DNA of 64,000 bases, from NCBI GenBank assembly GCA_013180625.2, contig SNVD02012968.1, positions 558,001-622,000 of the forward strand, written 5' to 3'. The notes beneath the pieces were generated by a model. That model saw nothing but the letters and a program-made list of their open reading frames with translations. It did no database searches and had not been told where the DNA came from. Of the stretch, positions 33,658 through 45,734 are shown in pieces. Both the position numbers and the translations under genes were made by a program. How positions within the stretch are numbered: the stretch's first letter is position 1; each line of letters begins with the position of its first letter. The DNA is from Boswellia sacra. Lineage: Eukaryota; Streptophyta; Magnoliopsida; Sapindales; Burseraceae.

Positions 33658-34374
33658 TGTTGATGTTTGACATGTGGCATCATGCATATGTAGTGCACAT
33701 GACATTTTTGTTTTGTCATCTTATGATAAAAACATTAATGTAGATTTTTTTTTTCATAAAGTTAATTCATATTTTTAGGAAATTGATTAATGTGCATATT
33801 TTGGAATATTTATCTAATGGAAAAGTTTTTAGTTGTGATCATCATATTATAGATAAGGATATTATTTGAGCTTATTTGATAAATCACATATTTGACTAAG
33901 GATAAACTTGATAATTATTTATCTAGTTTATCACTCAAATAATTGGGATATGCGAGTTATCCTTATGTTCGATTTATATAACTTCCTATTTATTATTAAT
34001 CTTTATCTAACCTTTTTCACTGAGATAATTACAAGTTTCTATGATAAGGATTAATACTTTATATAGCTATCTACTTAAATTATATAAATGATATATAGAT
34101 TCAAGATAGTGTGAAGAACAAGAACTGAGAAGATATATTCGAGTATGTTCTTTATTGTAAAAGCTTTAAGCTTTGAGTGTATTTAGATTGTATATGACTC
34201 GTATGTGTTAAGTATGTATACTAGTCTGATTTGTGAGTATTATTAGAGTTGTGTAAGATTAAGTGAGTTGAGTGATTACATAAGTCTGTAACAATCATCT
34301 TGGTTATGTCTGATAAAACTAGTATAGTTAAGTCTGACATATCTGTGAAGTGTAACATCAGAAAAGTATGTGAA
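33658..34374 (+). repeat. solo LTR, part 2 (inverted relative to part 1)
   Basis: Starts TGTTGATGTTTGACATG, like the 5' edge of the Copia-A LTR. GAAAA precedes it (33653-33657), the complement of the TTTTC beside part 1. Low-level matches to the LTR body include TATACATACTTAACAC-like and AACTTCCTATTTATT words. It ends at the CACTA terminus at 34375. Confidence 0.7.
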
Positions 34375-34890
34375 CACTACAACATTCAAAACCTTTTGCG
34401 GCGGGCCAAAACCGCCGTAAAAACATTTTTACGGCGGTTCTACGGCGGTTCAAGCCCGCCGTAGAAACAACCGCAGTAAAAGATTTTACAGCGGTTTTAG
34501 CCCGCCGCAAAAATTCTTTTACGGCGGTTTTCGTGTTCGACGTAAAAATGCACGACGAAGTGCCATGTGTGTGTAAGAGGACCTTTTACGGCGGTTATAA
34601 AACCGCCGTAAATTTGCGTCGAACTTAAAACCGCCGTAAATAAAAAGTAACCGCCGTAAAAAGTAGCAAGTAAAACGACGCCGTTTTGATCGTTTTTTGC
34701 GTTGAACATTGAACAGCCGTAAAATCTTCACGTAAAACGACGTCGTTTTGATTGGGTGTATTTACGGCGGTTCTAGAACCGCCATAAATGTGCAATAAAC
34801 CGCCGTAAAATACTTTCGTAAAACGATGTAGTATTAAACATTTGGTTTTTACGGCGGACGTATAAACCGCCGTAAAAGGTCATTTTTGCA
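34375..34890 (-). repeat. CACTA subterminal repeat array
   Basis: More than a dozen copies of TTTACGGCGGTTT or its complement, in both orientations, many in short hairpins. Such motifs are the binding sites of the TNPA-type protein in En/Spm elements. Confidence 0.75.
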
Positions 34891-35299
34891 AAAAAAAAAA
34901 CCGATTTGTTTTTATGTTATTTCCTGTTTCCAGATTCAACAACCTGTCTCAAAACAAATATATATTGTGATAGTATCTTCCATCATTCCATCAATATAAC
35001 AATCTCAAATCAAATATCAATTTTTGTCACATAAAATGATTAATCACAATTTAAGAAAACCAAACATAACTCAATCATCATCTATACAGTCCATCATTAT
35101 ATAATAAAATATAATGTCAAACAACTCAATTATATACATCAACAACCTCGACATAACTCAACATCTGAGAAGTAAGCTGTAAAACTTGACAAACAACCTG
35201 CAAGAATAATTTGTAACCAAGATTATAATCTTTAAGTAACATTATGAATCTTAATACAAATTGTATATTTTTATTTATATACCTATTCGTTCCCGTGGT

Positions 35300-37040
35300 T
35301 TGAATCAAGATCGTTTGTTCCATGACTATCATACTGGAAACGAGTATGATGTCCACTTGAAGCATCTGGGACCTATTTATAAAGAAAAATATGAAACATA
35401 AGTTAAAAATATGAGTCAACTGAAACTACATTTTCAACTTGAAAGATAAGTAAATACCGGTCTTGTAGCTCGCCGCTCTGCAAATTCTGGAAACCTCTCC
35501 TGCAGGAAGGAAACGACTTCATCATACATCATTTTCATATTATTGTGATCTTGCTTCAAGTTGTTGTGTGCTTCATTCAAGTTTCTGTGTGCTTCCTTCA
35601 AGCTGTTGTGTTCTTGCTTCAAACTACCCAACTCTTCCCTCAAGTGAATATCAGATGAGCTGGTGTCTTGAACATCAGTCGGAGATGGACCAAAGCCATA
35701 TGTCCGAGCATAACCACGATGATCAGGTCCCATTACATTGCCAAATACTTCTTCTCTCAGTTGTTGAGTTTGTTGGTCTTGTGGAAACTGAGACAAACCT
35801 TCATTGAATTGGCTCTGTACCATAATGAAAAGAAATAACAACTTAATAATGACAATGTATTAAGCAAAAATAAATTTTTAAATAGTGGATGAATAATTAA
35901 GTTCAAAAGATCAAAGAACTTACAATTATTTCTGCACTTTCATCATCACCTACTTCCCCATTACTTTTTGTTCTTGTCTTCACGAAGACACTAATACGAT
36001 CAGTTTGCTCTCCATTTCTTATCATCTAAACAAAAAAATATCAGAACTACAATAATACAACTACTAAAAGAGAGTAGAAGCAGATAACGAACAATTAAAA
36101 AGCGTGTAAACAAACAAGTGTAACTTACCTCTTCTCGTTTTTTTTGGGCAAATGACGTGCGACCTGTTCGATGAAGTGCAACCTGTTGTGCTCGATTTAC
36201 CTTATTCTTCTCTGCAGCTTCCTGTAATATAAACAATATTAACATATATATAATATGACTTGCAATACGAACAAAACAAAAAAACAAATCTACAATTTTT
36301 TAGTTATGTTAGGCATATACTTTGGCTTGTTCTGTTCCCCAATAAGCTACAAGAATCGGCCACTGATCTGGCTGAACTCTAGGAGGAGTGAATTGTAACC
36401 TGTCCTCATCCGTATCATATTTCTTGTAGTACTCTCTCTTTACACGAGCTTTCCAATCTCGCCAAAGGTTCCCAATATGTTGTAAACAATGAGGTCTATA
36501 CTCATCGGGAATATCTGTATTATCCTGCAAGAACAAATTGCAATAGATTAATGGAGATACAAATACATAAACATGTAAAGTATGAATTTATTAAAAATGA
36601 ATTACCTTCACTTCTTTCCAGATGGCATCCAAAAGATGTGGTGGCATATTTTGCCACCGAGGACAAGTCAATGGAGCCATGTTGCCATGTTTTGCTATGA
36701 TTCCAAGTTGGGTGGTCAATTTGTCTTTGTTTGTGTTTATTGGTTGCCATTGAGAGTTAAATTGAATGTGCAACCTCTGGCCTGTACCCCACTCACGAAC
36801 AGTACGTGCTACTCCATGTCCTTTGACAACACCCGATGTACCACCCGTATCTATAAAAAGATATAATAACAAATGTTTAATCAACTTTAAATTGAAAAGA
36901 ATTTAACGTAAAACTAAACTCGTTGATGTACCTCCATCATTCGACTGACTGTGGGAAGACGCTGCCGACTGTCGTCGAGATTCTGCTTCCCGTTGTATTA
37001 TACTCTCCATAGAGGTGTCCCTCGGTCTTTTCGGCGGCAT
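35300..37040 (-). pseudogene. TNPA-like protein (Transposase_24 family)
   Basis: Exons inferred on the minus strand: about 37040-36931 (MPPKRPRDTSMESIIQREAE), 36852-36605 (TVREWGTGQRLHIQFNSQWQ ... WKEVK), 36526-36320 (HIGNLWRDWKARVKREYY ... WPILVAYWGTEQAK), 36222-36129 (KNKVNRAQQVALHRTGRTSF), 36025-35925, 35817-35457 and about 35372-35300. The NLWRDWK and HRTGRTSF motifs are characteristic of the plant En/Spm second protein. A heptad-like coiled coil (LKQEHNSLKEAHRNLNEAHN) near the C-terminus suggests oligomers, as known for TNPA, which binds subterminal repeats. The exon frames look open, so this part may be nearly intact. Classed as a pseudogene because its element is broken. Confidence 0.65.
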
Positions 37041-37301
37041 GGTGACCTTTTTGGAAAACATTCACATTCATAAAATTCTAAGATCTTTCCTTAAGTTCCA
37101 TAATAATTATCGTATGCATATAATAAAAAAATAGTTTGAACATCCAGTTCAACTGAACAAAATACATATTTCATTCTCAAAAAATAATAGTTACACGAAG
37201 ACAAGAGGAAATCACATAAATGCAGAAAACAATAATGTTCCCCAAATACAAGCAAGATAAAGAATCACATAATCAATAATAACAACTAAGTAAAGGTACT
37301 A

Positions 37302-38400
37302 TCAATCAACAACATCCATCTGATCATCATTATCTTCACGATTGATTGTCACTGTTGTACCCTCAACTCCTTGCCTAACCCATTGCACATCTTCTTCACG
37401 AAAGTAATCTCTTTGATCTAGTTGTTGTTGTGCATATAGCTCAACCTCTGGCGCCATGTTCCCAATAGATGAATTTTTGGAATTGAGATCAAAGGTATCT
37501 CTTGTTGACATTTTAAGAACAACATGCCAATCTTCATCTACAGGATCTTAAATATAGCAAACTTGCTCCGCTTGACCCGCTAAAATGAAAGGTTCATCAT
37601 CAATACTGTTATCTTTGTATAACAAATGATTAAAATTAACCATTGTGAAGTCAAACTCATCACACTTCATTCCAGTCCGATTGTCAACCCAATCACACTT
37701 GAACAAGATGAAAGTCATGTCATTGACATATCGAATTTGAATTATATCTGTTAACACTCTAAGAAACGTTACGCTGCCAGAAAGAGGGTTTTGATCTCGT
37801 GCACTAGCATAACTCAAGGTATCGGCCTTCAAAATAACACCAGATTGTTGAGTGGTTTTGTGTTTATCTACATCCTTGGTACGAAATTTGAAGCCGTTGA
37901 CAACATAAGATTTATAGCTACGTGCATCCCATTTAGGGCCATTAGCTAAATGGATGATTTCTTCAGACAATGAAACATTTGAGGTCTCTTGTAAGGAGTG
38001 AACCTATGAAAATACATATAGTTAACAACAACAATCCCTATAGCAACAAAATATTACACAAATTTCTTGCACTTACATGATCTCGAAACCATTCGTGGAA
38101 TTTTCTGTTATGCTCTTTTTGAATTTCATGAATAGAAGAACGAGGCATTTCATTATGAATTTCGTTGAGATGCTTTCTGTGATAGAAGATATTGAAAGAT
38201 GTAAAAAAGATATAACAGTTAAACGAACAGAGGTAACAAACGAAATGTGTGCATATCTTACTTTCGAAATGGATCAATAGAAGTTATATTGACTAGCACA
38301 TATCTATGTGCTTGAACCCAAGAGATATGATCCAGTTCGAATTGTTGTCCTTCAACAGAGGTACCATCCTTGTTCCGAGGTACCTTTGCTTGTTCAGAGA
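37302..38400 (-). pseudogene. TNP2 transposase, C-terminal remnant
   Basis: Three pieces in order: FELDHISWVQAHRYVLVN (about 38340-38285, end of DUF4218), EIQKEHNRKFHEWFRDHV (38130-38075), and the DUF4216-like stretch 37970-37548 with GPKWDARSYKSYVVNGFKF and ILFKCDWVDNRTGM. A stop after AEQVCYI (37548-37550) precedes DPVDEDWHVVLKMSTRDTFD, which continues in frame to 37302, so this is a nonsense mutation. The catalytic N-terminal two thirds is absent from the window. Confidence 0.75.
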
Positions 38401-38730
38401 ATGAAAGATGCTATTTGTTGTGTGGCGTTAGGGTTAGTGCAGAAATGAGCACTTAGTACAGGAAAAGAGGTAAGTTTAATACCACACTTAAAGATTGAGG
38501 ATCATATTATTGTTGTCCATCCAAAGACCACTTTATCATTAATTATTATAATGTTTTCATTGTAAAGAAAATAAGTTTGTTTTTCTCAAATAATATTGAA
38601 AACAAAGCAAACAGAATTTTCAGAGAAATAAAAATAACAGAATTTTTTTTTAAGTATTTAAAATACAAATAATTTATTTATAATTATTTTCATTGGATTA
38701 TGTCTGTAGCATTATTTTATTCTAAGGGCG

Positions 38731-38740
38731 TTGTCAAATT
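38731..38740 (-). other. inversion breakpoint, right
   Basis: TTGTCAAATT, the exact complement of 25504-25513. CACTA-side AT-rich DNA is to the left and Copia-B to the right. Confidence 0.7.
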
Positions 38741-40471
38741 CATGTATGATAAAAGTTGAAGGATTGGATAATTGTTTCTCACATGTTTTGAAATTTGACA
38801 TGCCTCACATTGAAAGTGTTTGATGGTTTTATCATTGAATAAACTGGGAAACAACTTTTTCAGATAAATAAAATTAGGATGTCCTAATCTATAATGCCAC
38901 AACATAATAGCATTTTCGTTATTGGACAAACCAGGAAATGACACACTACTAGCAGATAGAGTTTGTTCATCAGGATTACTATGAGTCTTGAGAAGATAGA
39001 GTCCACCACACTCCTTAGCATTGCCAATCGTCCTCCCCGATTCCAAGTCCTGAAATTCACAATGAGTAGAGAAAAATTTAGTAACACAGTTCATATCCGT
39101 TGTAAGTTTACTAATAGACAATAGGCTGCAAGATAATTTGGGAACCAACAAGACAGATTTTAGGGTTAGATTATCGGAAATGACCACTGAACCCATTCCT
39201 TCCACCTTGGATAGAGACCCATCAGCTATTCTCACCATAAAGTCTCCTGAATAGGGTTTGTATGTATGAAAAAGTGAAGCATTACCAGTCATGTGATCCG
39301 ACGCACCAGAGTCTATTATCCAAGAAGTTGAGGTTTTCATATGTGATTTAAAAGCTACTTCATGATTACCTCTTTGCGCCACCAAACTTGTGCTCGCAAT
39401 AGGATCATGTTGAGAGGACTGTGGTGCTATTGAAGAGGAATTGAACATTTTTTTAAGCAATTCTAACTGTTCTTTGCTAAACAGATTTGTCTCAGGTGTC
39501 TGTTGTGGCGTTTCTCCGACTGAGGTAAAACCACAACTTTCTGCTGCTCCCTTTGGCTTCCAATCTGGAGGTTTGCCATGGAGTTTCCAACACTTCTCAC
39601 GGGTATGACCAGGTCGATTGCAGTGATCACACCAAGGTCGTTCTCCTCGCTTGTTCATGCGTGGATCATGATTGGATTTCCCATTCGAAGTAAAATTCTT
39701 GGACACCAAGGAAGATCCTTCTGAGTTAGAGGTAAGAGGAGAAGGATTATCAGATAACATCACCTTACGACGTCCCTCTTCACGTCGTACTTCAGCAAAT
39801 GCCTCCTCTGTTGAAGGAAAAGGATCTCGAGCTACCACACGACCACGAACTTCATCAAGATTCCGATTTAGCCCGGCCAGAAAATCAAACACCCGTTCAT
39901 TTTCAAGCTTGCGCCGTTGTTTAACAATACACTCAGCACAACATGAGTCATCATCATTGAATAGGTCAAGTTCTTGCCATAAATCTTGGAGATCAGAAAA
40001 GTACTGAGTAACTGAACTTGTACCTTGCTTTAAAGCTTTTAGTTTTAACTGGAGTTTAAATATTTGGGAAGCATTGCCAAGATCTGAATACATTCTGCGG
40101 GCTACATCCCAGACTTCTTTAACCGTTTTAAAGAACAAATAGTGACGACTAATCTTGGGCTCCATGGAGTTGATAAGCCATGCGAGAACAATAGAATTTT
40201 CAGCCATCTAAGTATTGTAGATGGGACAATTTGGGGAGGGAGCAAGCTCACTTGTGATGTAACCAAGTTTGCCCCGACCGCAGATAACAATTTTGACAGA
40301 TTGTGCCCACTGTAGATAGTTTTTTCCATCCAACTTGTGGGCTGTGATATGAAGAGAAGAAAGATCACCACCGGAAAGAGTGGTGGAGAAAGAGTGAGGT
40401 GTCTCATGGGACTGGTCGGAAGTTGGAGATTCAGGATTATCTCCTGTCATGGCAGCCCCATATTTCACCAT
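38741..40471 (-). pseudogene. Copia-B gag, protease and pre-integrase
   Basis: Begins at 40471 (MVKYGAAMTGDNPESPTSD). An in-frame TAG at about 40208 follows CPIYNT; the frame is then open for 496 codons. Domains in order: gag (KLDGKNYLQWAQSV; KISRHYLFFKTVKEVWD), CCHC knuckle (CDHCNRPGHTREKCWKLHG), aspartic protease (WIIDSGASDHMTG, active site intact), and pre-integrase (LWHYRLGHPNFIYLKKLFP, FQCEACQISKHVRNNYPI). The frame degenerates within a few codons of the breakpoint. Confidence 0.85.
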
Positions 40472-40493
40472 TTTTGGGAGAAGAAATTAGTTT

Positions 40494-40509
40494 TCCCGCT
40501 CTGATACCA
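40494..40509 (-). other. Copia-B primer binding site
   Basis: TGGTATCAGAGCGGGA on the minus strand directly after the LTR, an excellent match to the initiator tRNA-Met 3' end. Confidence 0.85.
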
Positions 40510-40839
40510 TAAAGAAAATTAGGGAAAAGAAAAATGTATTAACTTTATTTCTGAATGAATTTCCAGTACAAGGAACAAGGAAATTTATAGGAGAAAATCT
40601 CCCATAAATAAGGAAAGAAAATAATAATCCCTTTGATCAAGGGATATATAATAAAGATAGCTAATTAACCAGATTTAGTCCTTGACTAAATCTGTTTATT
40701 TCAGCTAATTAATTCCTGAAAATCAGAAAATTAATTCCTAAAAATCAGAACATTTAATTCCTAAAAATCATAACATTGATTCCTAAAAATTAGAACACTG
40801 ATTCCTAAAAATCAGATCATTAAATGTAGAATTTCTACA
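40510..40839 (-). repeat. Copia-B 5' LTR
   Basis: 330 bases, inverted relative to 28348-28671. The six-base difference in length is an ACAGAT-like insertion. GACCG at 40840-40844 is the left target copy. Confidence 0.9.
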
Positions 40840-40844
40840 GACCG

Positions 40845-42105
40845 TAATTCAGAGTTCCTTTTAGATAACTAAGTATGCGTTTGACAGCCTCCCAATGTGT
40901 ATCTAAGGGTGACTACGGGTATTACAAACTTTATTAACACTGAAAGACAGCTCAGGTCTGGTGATGGTGATATACTGTAAAGCACCAACAATACTTATAT
41001 ATTTTGCATCATTTGGCATTGGTTCCCTTTACTTGGAAGAAAGTTTCAAACCACTGATTATAGGAGTAGGCAATGGATTAGCTTTCTCCATTTTAACTTT
41101 CTTCAAAAGATCTGTAATATACTTCCTTTGAGACAGATTAACTGTGGAACCAGTTTGCTGAACTTCAATTCCTAGGAAGTAATTCAAAGGACCTAAATCT
41201 TTCAAAGAGAATGCATTATTAAGATAAAAAACAAGCTCTTGTAGCTCTGTTGTGTCACTACCTGTGACTATTATGTCATCCACATAAACTAGAATGAAAA
41301 CACAAGACTTTTGAGTGAACCTAAGGAACAAAGAATGATTTGCCTTGGAAGAGAGAAACCCCAATTTATACAAACATATTTCAGCCTATCAAACCAAGCC
41401 CCTAGGGCTTGCTTAAGACCATATAAAGCCTTATGTAGTCTATAAACAAGTGGAGCAGATTATGAATTATCTTATGCTTGTTCAAACCCTAGAGGTTGCT
41501 CTATATATACCTCCTCTTATAATATCCCATTTAAGAAGGTATTATTAACATCTAACTGCCTTAGATTCCAACCTTAAGATAAACCAAGAGTCAAAACAAC
41601 TCTAATAGTGGCTGGTTTCACTACTAGACTAAAGGTTTAGGTGAAGTCTAAACCTACTTGTTGATGAAACCCCTTAGCCACCAACCGAGCTTTGTATTTA
41701 GCAATGGTACCATCAAGGTTTAGGTGAAGAGAAACTAGTGACTAGGTTTTATTCTTGAGTAAGGCTGCATATTCTTCATTCATGGCCTTAGACCAATTGG
41801 CATCAAGCAAGGCTTCTTGAACACAGGAGAGCTCTTGGTGAGATAGATTAGCAAGATAGACTTTAGGCTCAAAGACACCAGCTCTAGATCGTGTTATCAT
41901 AGAATGGGTATTAATTGGTAAGCTAGGGTGAACTGATGTAGAAACAATAGAATATAAATGAGGTTCAGTAGAAGTAGAACTTTGAGAAGGAGAAGATGAA
42001 GGTGTATTTGTGTTTGGGGTTAAAGATTGAACAACAGGTGCAACTGAAAGAGAAGATAGAGAACTAGGAGAAGGAACAACTATAGACGATATTGGCAAAG
42101 ACACA
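40845..42105 (-). pseudogene. Copia-C RT and its lead-in
   Basis: Minus strand: linker rich in Ser/Pro/Thr (from 42104), then CVQEALLDANWSKAMNEEYA, then degenerate finger motifs. Next LVYVDDIIVTGSDTTELQEL (catalytic DD kept), FSLKDLGPLNYFLGIEV and LSQRKYITDLLKK (41373-41029). It stops at the Copia-B insertion. Many frame breaks lie between 41400 and 41740. Its RNase H is at 28677 on the plus strand. Confidence 0.8.
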
Positions 42106-42501
42106 TGATAGACCTCCAGTCAGGTTTACGTATGTTAGACGCCATCTGAATAAGGAGAGAGGAGGGTAGAATTGGAAAAAATGTTTATTTTTCTGTTATG
42201 AGCTAGAGCTGGGCAGTAGAGTTAGTTATTTTCTTAGGGAGTTGTGCAAGTTAGTTAGAGGATATAAGGGAGGGCTGAGAGAGGAAAAAAGGGGGAAAAT
42301 TGTGAATGAGAATTTTGTAGAGATTTTATCTCTAAGGAGAGTTGGCAGGACTCTCGATTATCCTGCCTCCTATCAATCTATCAACAAATCTTTTCCTACT
42401 CATATAATTTCCATAGCTTAAATTCCAGAATAGTTCACAAGCAATACATCTAAACTAGCTATCCATTCAAAGAGGTGTGTGAGGTGATCAGAGAGCTATC
42501 A
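42106..42501 (+). repeat. Gypsy-A 5' LTR
   Basis: 396 bases. A TATA-like GAGGATATAAGGG lies at about 42261. A PBS-like TAGTATCAGAGCGAGG (iMet type with one change) follows within five bases. Confidence 0.9.
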
Positions 42502-42564
42502 TTCTAGTATCAGAGCGAGGTAGAAAACAAGCACCTGGAATGGCCAAAAAAAAGCACAGCCACG

Positions 42565-44104
42565 TCTAGGCTGGATTCGGTAGAGGAAAAAATAGAGTTG
42601 GTGTAGGAGGAGCTTAAGAGGGAGATGGATTCAATCAAATCGGACCTTCAAAGGCTTCCGACCTTGGAGAAGAATCTCGCTATGCTCCTGGAGAAGTTGG
42701 ATCGTGGCGCGCCAAAACCAGGGGAGTCGTCAAACACCACCACCCATACTCACGACAACTTGAACAAAAGCACCCACGGTAGACGCGAGGGAGGTGAAGG
42801 CCATTGGAGCCTTGATCGACGAAGTGAGGTATGGCCTCGATGGCTGGAGATGCCGGTGTTCGATGGCCGCGACCCGGACAGATGGGCCTTCAAAGCCTGA
42901 ACCATACTTCTCTTTGAACCGACTGTCGGAGGTAGAAAGAATCGAAGCCGCCGCGGTATGTTTCGACGGTGAGACGCTGGCTTGGTTCCAGTGGGAGGAT
43001 CGTCGTCGTCCGATTCATAGTTGGCTGGAAATGAAAGCGCTCCTACTGAACCGATTTCGATCGACGCAGGAGGGCACCAATTTAAAACAGTTCCTAGCGT
43101 TGAAGCAGGTGGGATCGGTGAGGGAGTTTCGTCGGGAGTTTGAGGCGATGGCGGCGTCGCTCCAGAACACACCGGAGGAGATCCTGGAAGGCACATTTAT
43201 CAATGGGCTGAAGCCGGAGGTAAGGGCTGAGGTAAGGCTTTTGCAACCAAGTGGGCTGGGTCGAATAATGGAAGTGGCCCAAAGGGTGGATGACAGGAAT
43301 TTAGCCCTGAAACACAATAAATCTGGAACTAATTCCAGTTCTGAACGAGGAGGAACACTGAACCCAGTTCAATACATAAAAACTCAAGGCCCTGCAAATC
43401 CAATGATCCCTACTGTTCGAAACTATTCAAATTTCATCCAGGAGCGTAATTTAAGAAGATTAACAGATACAGAACTGCAGAGGAAAAGAGAAAAGGGACT
43501 ATGTTATAGGTGTGATGAGAAATTCTCGCCTGGACACAGATGCAAATTTAGAGAGTTTCAGGTTCTGGTGGTTCAGGATGAGGAGGAAATTCCGCCAGAC
43601 AGGGAAGACAGCCATGAAATGGAAGACAATGAGAAAGTTGTAGGTGACCAGGGAGTGGTGGAACTCTCTATGAATTCGGTGGTTGGATTGACTTCTCCCA
43701 AAACCATTAAACTACAAGGAATGATCGGAGGTGAAGAGGTAATTGTCCTTATCGATCCTGGAGCTACTCACAATTTTATTACACAAGCTTTGGTTAAGAA
43801 ATTGGGTTTAATGGTAGATAATACAGAGAAGTATGGGGTATTGCTAGGCACTGGTGATCCAGTGAAGGGGGCTGGTGTGTGTAAAGGGGTGATTCTGTCT
43901 ATACAAGGGGTGGAGGTGAGAGAAGAATTCCTTCCTCTGGAATTGGGGGGATCGGATGTGGTACTGGAAATGATGTGGCTTCAAACCTTAGGAGAAATTA
44001 AATTCAATTGTAAGGAGTTGACCATGGAATTCAGAGTAAATGGAGCTGCAGTTATACTCCGGGGGGATCCCAATCTATGTAGGACCCAAGTGAAATTAAA
44101 GAGT
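42565..44104 (+). pseudogene. Gypsy-A gag and protease
   Basis: Starts near MDSIKSDLQRLPTLEKN (42625). A frameshift near 42890 joins PVFDGRDPDRWAFK to PEPYFSLNRLSEVERIEAAA. The gag domain is TLAWFQWEDRRRPIHSWLEM and LKQVGSVREFRREFEAM. The CCHC knuckle is CYRCDEKFSPGHRCK. Protease: IVLIDPGATHNFI, where the usual DSGA reads DPGA, so activity is doubtful. Coding breaks at 44109, where the Athila-like element enters. Confidence 0.85.
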
Positions 44105-44109
44105 CTTAT

Positions 44110-45637
44110 TGATGAACACTTAAATATGCATGTTTAATAAGAGTTTAATTCATCATATTGCATTAATAGTGTCATTAAATTCCTCAACTTAAGCATATTT
44201 GTAGTATTTGCATCTTTGGAATTAATTCCTCTTAATTTTGGTTTTGTTACAGGTTCGGTAAAATGGGCATAACTCTCTATTTATAGATCAGAATGGTGCA
44301 ATTCTTAATGTTTTGGAAAGCTGATTTAATTGTCTACAAGATTGCATTTCACAAGAATCATCAAATTCGGGCTCTTAGTGGACCAAAATTGGGCTTGAAG
44401 TGAACCCATCTACAGTCTCGGCCCAGTCTGACCAGGCCTCAGTATTTGGACCGTATCTCTCAAAATACGTATCCAAATTGTGCAAATCAATATGTTCTAG
44501 AAAGCTGAGAGAAATATCTACAACTTTCATGAAGACATGTGATTAAAATTTACAACATTTCGATGTCAAAATTGATGGTCAAAGTCGGTGCCTAATGATC
44601 CCAATTGTCAAAGATATTTACAACTAATATTTGACAATTATGCCCTTGTAATTTGACAAGTTTGCCCCTGGATGTATCTATAAATAGAGGTGCCTTGTGA
44701 CCCATTAGGGCATCTTGGCCTTGGCTGGAACATTTTGGCTTTGCTAGGATCTTGTATTGTGTTTTGTGTGTTTATGTTATTAATGAATTTCCTTTTTCTT
44801 GCATTTTATTTTCTTTCTATTATAATGTTCTTCTAATTTCTCTTTTGCTAAGGTGAAAGGGTGAAACCCTTGATATGAGAATAAGGATTCTCTAACCCTT
44901 AATATGTGCTTAATAATCTTAATCTTATAATGTTTATTCAATATGATTTATATTTAATTTCTTAATCAATCTTGACACCACTCGTAAAGTGGAGGTCTTG
45001 ATCCATTGTCGACAATCCTTGGCACATCAAATGCTTGGATCCTTTCTAGATGATGTATGGTTCTTCCTTACCGACACGAATCTAGTTAGGAACCTTGATT
45101 TGTTGTAGACATATGGTGATTGGCACATTGGATGCTTGAACCCATTTACAAGAAGTGGTATAAATATTGGTAATGAAACAAATATAATTCATATAACTAA
45201 AATGGGTTAATTATCCTTATTTGAAATATCAAGGGCGGATCCCCTAACCTTAGCCTTCATTTGTTATTGTGTTAATTCCTCTTGTATTTTAATTATTCTA
45301 TTGTTTATGAACTTTTTATTTTATTTACTATGGTAGGTTCTACCACCTTATGAAATTGCTCTTTAATTTACTATGGTTGGTTATACCACCTATTTCCATG
45401 GATGGTTTTACCTCCTCTTGCTTTTTGTTTTATATTTGAATGGTCGGTAATACCACCTACCATCTTACATATTTATTGATATTCTCTTGTTATTTCTTTG
45501 AATTATTCATATCATATTCGCTTATCTTATAATTTGTAATGCTAAAATCCCCTTCCTCGTGGATCGACCTCGGTCTCACCGGGATTATTACTTCGACACT
45601 CCTATACTTGGGAGACAATCCTTTTTCGGGTGTGTCA
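44110..45637 (+). repeat. Gypsy-B 5' LTR
   Basis: 1,528 bases from TGATGAACACTTAAATATGC to TCGGGTGTGTCA. The last 530 bases match the 3' fragment closely. Repeated TACCACCT and GGTTnTACC words occur near 45350-45460. Confidence 0.85.
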
Positions 45638-45643
45638 AGTTTT

Positions 45644-45661
45644 TGGCACCGTTGCCGGGGA
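45644..45661 (+). other. Gypsy-B primer binding site
   Basis: TGGCACCGTTGCCGGGGA, one base off the tRNA-Asp type site typical of Athila and related elements. Confidence 0.8.
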
Positions 45662-45734
45662 AGGTAAAAAGTGGCGTTCAAAATTGTAAGTATTCTCTTT
45701 TCTCATCTTAGATCTAAATTTTTTTTATTTTTTT

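Larger units (their letters stand above)
34375..38730 (-). mobile_element. CACTA (En/Spm) element, transposase end
   Basis: On the plus strand it starts CACTACAACATTC, preceded by GAA (complement of TTC). About 500 bases of subterminal repeats follow, then TNPA-like and TNP2-like remnants, both on the minus strand, so 34375 is the 3' terminus. Sequence with homology to TNP2 stops near 38400; the rest up to the breakpoint is AT-rich. Confidence 0.75.
38741..40839 (-). mobile_element. Copia-B, 5' half
   Basis: Minus-strand 5' LTR, PBS, gag, protease and pre-integrase domain. It stops right where the integrase core should begin. That core starts at 25532 on the plus strand. Confidence 0.85.

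Noticed and set aside
28348..40839. Two independent Copia-B fragments instead of one split element
   Set aside because: Identical target duplications at the outer edges, and the same host element continuing on both sides, make one insertion far likelier.
42750..43317. Minus-strand ORFs opposite Gypsy-A gag
   Set aside because: Shadows of the clear plus-strand gag frame.
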